A stretch of DNA of 6,705 nt from assembly GCA_030637065.1 (NCBI GenBank), contig DAOVVQ010000212.1, positions 1 to 6,705 of the forward strand. Reading direction: 5' to 3'. This stretch comes from Planctomycetota bacterium (GTDB lineage Bacteria > Planctomycetota > Phycisphaerae > Sedimentisphaerales > Anaerohalosphaeraceae). How positions within the stretch are numbered: the stretch's first letter is position 1; each line of letters begins with the position of its first letter. The notes below the pieces were generated by a model. That model made no database searches, was not told the origin of the DNA, and was given only the letters and a program-made list of their open reading frames with translations. This document shows, piece after piece, positions 5,144-6,705 of the stretch. The position numbers and the translations under genes are program-made.

Positions 5144-6256
5144 ATGCTCGCCGTCATATTGACAATCCTAATCATCGTGTCCTGCGCATGCGGTTTTTTT
5201 ATGAAGTTTTCGGTTCTGAAGGCGTTTACAACGGTTGTTTCGGTTTTTCTTGGTATGACCGTCGCCTTTGGGTTTTATGAAGTGCTTGCCGAGATTCTGA
5301 TATCGCGCGGCCATCTTGTCCCGTGGGCCCATGCGGTAAGCTTTGCCCTGCTGAACATCATTGGCTTTGCGTTATTCGCCGCAGTATGCAATTATCTTGT
5401 GGGGTCGGATATCAAGTTCGGCGGCATTATCGATCGCTCGGTGATCGTTACCTGCGGCATTGTATGTGGTTTGCTTGCCTCCGGTCTGCTGCTGGTTACC
5501 ATGTCCCTGGCCCCGATATCGGCACAGAAGCCTTATCCGCGATTCGGAGACGAAGGCGCATCTCTAACGTCATCTACGGTAGATGACGCCAGCGGCACCC
5601 CCGGCAATCCTGACGGGTTTGTTGCGGGCATCTTTGGCATGGTAAGTAAAGGCTCGCTCGGTTCGAGCAATAGCTTTGCGCTTTATCATGCCGATTTTGT
5701 CGACCAGATGTTCCTCAATCGCCTTAAAGTCAAAAACAGCGTCTCTGCCCTTGCCGGCAAAGATGCCCTGTTCGTTCCACCCGGGATCGGTGTCCGCCTT
5801 TACGATGTTGACGAGAGGAGTTTGACAGTTGTCCGGATCGGTTTAAAGGGCACTTCGATCAGCGAAGGCGGGGCTACCAACATGGGTGGAGATATTTCAT
5901 TTACGCTCTCTCAGGTCAGGCTCATCTGCAAGACGGGGGGTATAGCGGACAAACAGGGCGGATCGGGGACGGTTGTTTATCCCGAGGGTCTGATGCTCAA
6001 GAGGAAGGTGGTTGCAAAAGACCTTGGGGAAGTTATCACGGCTGACCGCAAAAACCTGGAGACGAAATTCGGACACAGCCGGGCGGCGTGGTACGATGTC
6101 GTATTCGATGTTCCAGATGGGATGACCGGCGTGTTGATCGAGTTTAAGAGACATTGTGTGACGCAACTGCCGGAACCGGTGGCCACGACCATCGAAATAG
6201 AGAATCAATTGAATACCGCGAAACGCCCCTCGGCGTCCGAGGGCGAGGATCAATAA
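5144..6256 (+). CDS. CvpA-like four-helix membrane protein with large C-terminal domain
   Basis: This 370-residue protein has four hydrophobic segments at about 2-20, 24-46, 63-85 and 99-122. The pattern resembles the CvpA (colicin V production) family: a short first loop with lysines, then the segment GGIIDRSVIVTCGIVCGLLASG, comparable to the family's last-helix region. Length and similarity are loose, so CvpA membership is tentative. Lysines in the first and third loops suggest N-out topology, placing residues 125-370 outside the cytoplasm. That tail has a Gly/Ser/Asp-rich linker (about 135-175) and then strand-rich sequence (GIGVRLYDVDERSLTVVRIGL, YDVVFDVPDGMTGVLIEFKR), probably a beta-sandwich of unknown family. 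AGGAG (5134-5138) is five bases before the ATG. It begins 43 bases after the pseudo-ATPase stop with no visible promoter between, so it is likely co-transcribed. Its function is unknown; the context suggests a partner in the same membrane complex. Confidence 0.75.
   Translation: MLAVILTILIIVSCACGFFMKFSVLKAFTTVVSVFLGMTVAFGFYEVLAEILISRGHLVPWAHAVSFALLNIIGFALFAAVCNYLVGSDIKFGGIIDRSVIVTCGIVCGLLASGLLLVTMSLAPISAQKPYPRFGDEGASLTSSTVDDASGTPGNPDGFVAGIFGMVSKGSLGSSNSFALYHADFVDQMFLNRLKVKNSVSALAGKDALFVPPGIGVRLYDVDERSLTVVRIGLKGTSISEGGATNMGGDISFTLSQVRLICKTGGIADKQGGSGTVVYPEGLMLKRKVVAKDLGEVITADRKNLETKFGHSRAAWYDVVFDVPDGMTGVLIEFKRHCVTQLPEPVATTIEIENQLNTAKRPSASEGEDQ
5568..5588. repeat. Perfect 21-bp palindrome inside the CvpA-like gene
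   Basis: CGTCATCTAC and GTAGATGACG form 10-bp arms around a single central G. The palindrome encodes part of the polar linker after the fourth membrane helix, a region where sequence is little constrained. It could be an operator-like site, a small RNA hairpin, or chance. Confidence 0.6.
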
Positions 6257-6393
6257 CCCGCCACATCTGTGTCAGGGCTTGGGGGTGTGGCCAGGCGGCT
6301 TGGGTGCGTGATTAGCGTTGTTCGCAGGTAAACCAGTCCCACTTGAATATTGCGCGGGTACCCTGCTTGTGCAAACACAGGCATGCCTGGGGG
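6257..6393. other. Convergent intergenic spacer rich in inverted repeats
   Basis: These 137 bases separate the converging ends of the CvpA-like gene and the 49-aa gene. GCCACA (6260-6265) pairs with TGTGGC (6286-6291). TGCTTGTG (6364-6371) pairs with CACAGGCA (6376-6383) around a CAAA loop with one G-U pair. CAGGCATGCCTG (6378-6389) and GGGTACCC are perfect palindromes. No T run follows any of them on either strand, so they are not standard intrinsic terminators, though they could end transcription in other ways or mark a dispersed repeat. No gene is supported. Confidence 0.5.
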
Positions 6394-6543
6394 CTAAGCG
6401 CAGAGAGCAATGTCTTCGATATCGATTTCCATCAGGTGCTCGAGGTACAGGTCCAGCTCTTTTTCGGGGAATTGTGCCAAGAACTCGGGCTTTGCCCCCC
6501 TGTTGATTTCGAGGATGTAATCGATTATTTCTCTCTTGCTCAT
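6394..6543 (-). CDS. 49-aa acidic helical small protein, unknown function
   Basis: The minus-strand frame from ATG 6543-6541 to TAG 6396-6394 encodes 49 residues. It starts MSKREIIDYILEINRGAKPE, continues FLAQFPEKELDLYLEHLMEID and ends DIALCA. The product is acidic and should form two amphipathic helices, with no signal or membrane segment, so it is probably cytoplasmic. AAGGAA (6556-6551) is seven bases before the ATG. The frame stays open upstream to a GTG at 6693, but that extension (AVPAKTAPGGGF and Arg-rich sequence) looks unlike protein, and the internal start has the good ribosome site. The helical R-E-I-I..I.EINR.AKPEFLAQF pattern gives me the impression of a small conserved bacterial family, which I cannot verify here. 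It is convergent with the pilT operon and not part of it. Confidence 0.7.
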   Translation of the reverse strand: MSKREIIDYILEINRGAKPEFLAQFPEKELDLYLEHLMEIDIEDIALCA

Positions 6544-6554
6544 TAGTGGGTTCC

Positions 6555-6705
6555 TTAAAGTCCAACAACACCGTCTTGCACTGCCACGATATCGGATGGA
6601 AATGCGAATTCTCTTGAATCCACCGCCTGGAGCGGTCTTGGCTGGCACGGCCAACCCTGCCACAATATAGGCAACCGCGATACGTCGCGACACATCATGT
6701 AGTCG
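6555..6705 (-). CDS. Possible C-terminal end of another minus-strand gene (doubtful)
   Basis: A minus-strand frame is open from the right edge to TAA at 6557-6555, about 49 codons, ending EFAFPSDIVAVQDGVVGL. Its stop lies 11 bases before the ATG of the 49-aa gene, as in an operon. Against it, the central part (LWQGWPCQPRPLQAV) is odd, a second minus-strand frame is also open here, and the DNA has short inverted repeats (ACCGC 6622-6626 with GCGGT 6632-6636; TTGGC 6638-6642 with GCCAA 6650-6654). Those fit noncoding repeat DNA equally well. I see no clear promoter for the 49-aa gene in this stretch. Confidence 0.2.
   Translation of the reverse strand, partial: DYMMCRDVSRLPILWQGWPCQPRPLQAVDSREFAFPSDIVAVQDGVVGL

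Noticed and set aside
6544..6693. GTG at 6693 as the start of the small minus-strand gene
   Set aside because: The extension is Arg- and Gly-rich and unlike the rest, and the internal ATG has a well placed AAGGAA.

Overview
The window looks like chromosomal DNA of moderate GC from a Gram-negative-type bacterium. A planctomycete (Phycisphaerae or Sedimentisphaerales-like) is my best guess, from the style of the secreted hypothetical protein at the left edge and from a PilT gene grouped with an unusual PulE relative. That placement is inference, not a proven assignment.

Layout, left to right. (1) Positions 1-232, minus strand: the 5' part of a secreted hypothetical protein that runs off the left edge. 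(2) Positions 233-511: a divergent regulatory region with two back-to-back sigma70-type promoters, one for the left gene and one for mgtE; the mgtE leader carries a possible 29-codon upstream ORF whose stop overlaps the mgtE start. (3) Positions 512-1933: mgtE, a complete magnesium transporter. (4) Positions 1934-2273: a 340-base gap with an imperfect repeat, a near-consensus promoter, two tandem 21-bp repeats and a small hairpin followed by seven T residues. (5) Positions 2274-6256: three co-directional genes, probably one operon. They are a PilT-type retraction ATPase with its motifs present; a membrane-anchored GspE/PulE/PilB-like protein whose nucleotide-binding motifs are all degenerate but whose zinc-binding cysteines are kept; and a four-helix CvpA-like membrane protein with a large, probably extracytoplasmic C-terminal domain. 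(6) Positions 6257-6393: an intergenic stretch rich in palindromes. (7) Positions 6394-6543, minus strand: a 49-aa acidic, helical small protein, convergent with the operon. (8) Positions 6544-6705: upstream sequence of that small gene, possibly holding the C-terminal end of another minus-strand gene.

How the genes may work together. The operon pairs an apparently active twitching/retraction ATPase with what looks like a pseudo-ATPase of the same superfamily fused to transmembrane helices, followed by a second membrane protein. One reading is that the pseudo-ATPase docks or regulates PilT, or another assembly ATPase, at the inner membrane. This is inference.

The pilT / pseudo-ATPase junction is also odd. 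The best Shine-Dalgarno sequence in the window, partly folded into a hairpin that begins with the pilT stop codon, serves a 14-codon ORF. That ORF ends at a site reminiscent of the prfB frameshift site (an AGGGGG element shortly before a stop codon), and the +1 frame after it is open into the pseudo-ATPase gene. This could be a programmed frameshift, a leader peptide, or a one-base indel in the G run.
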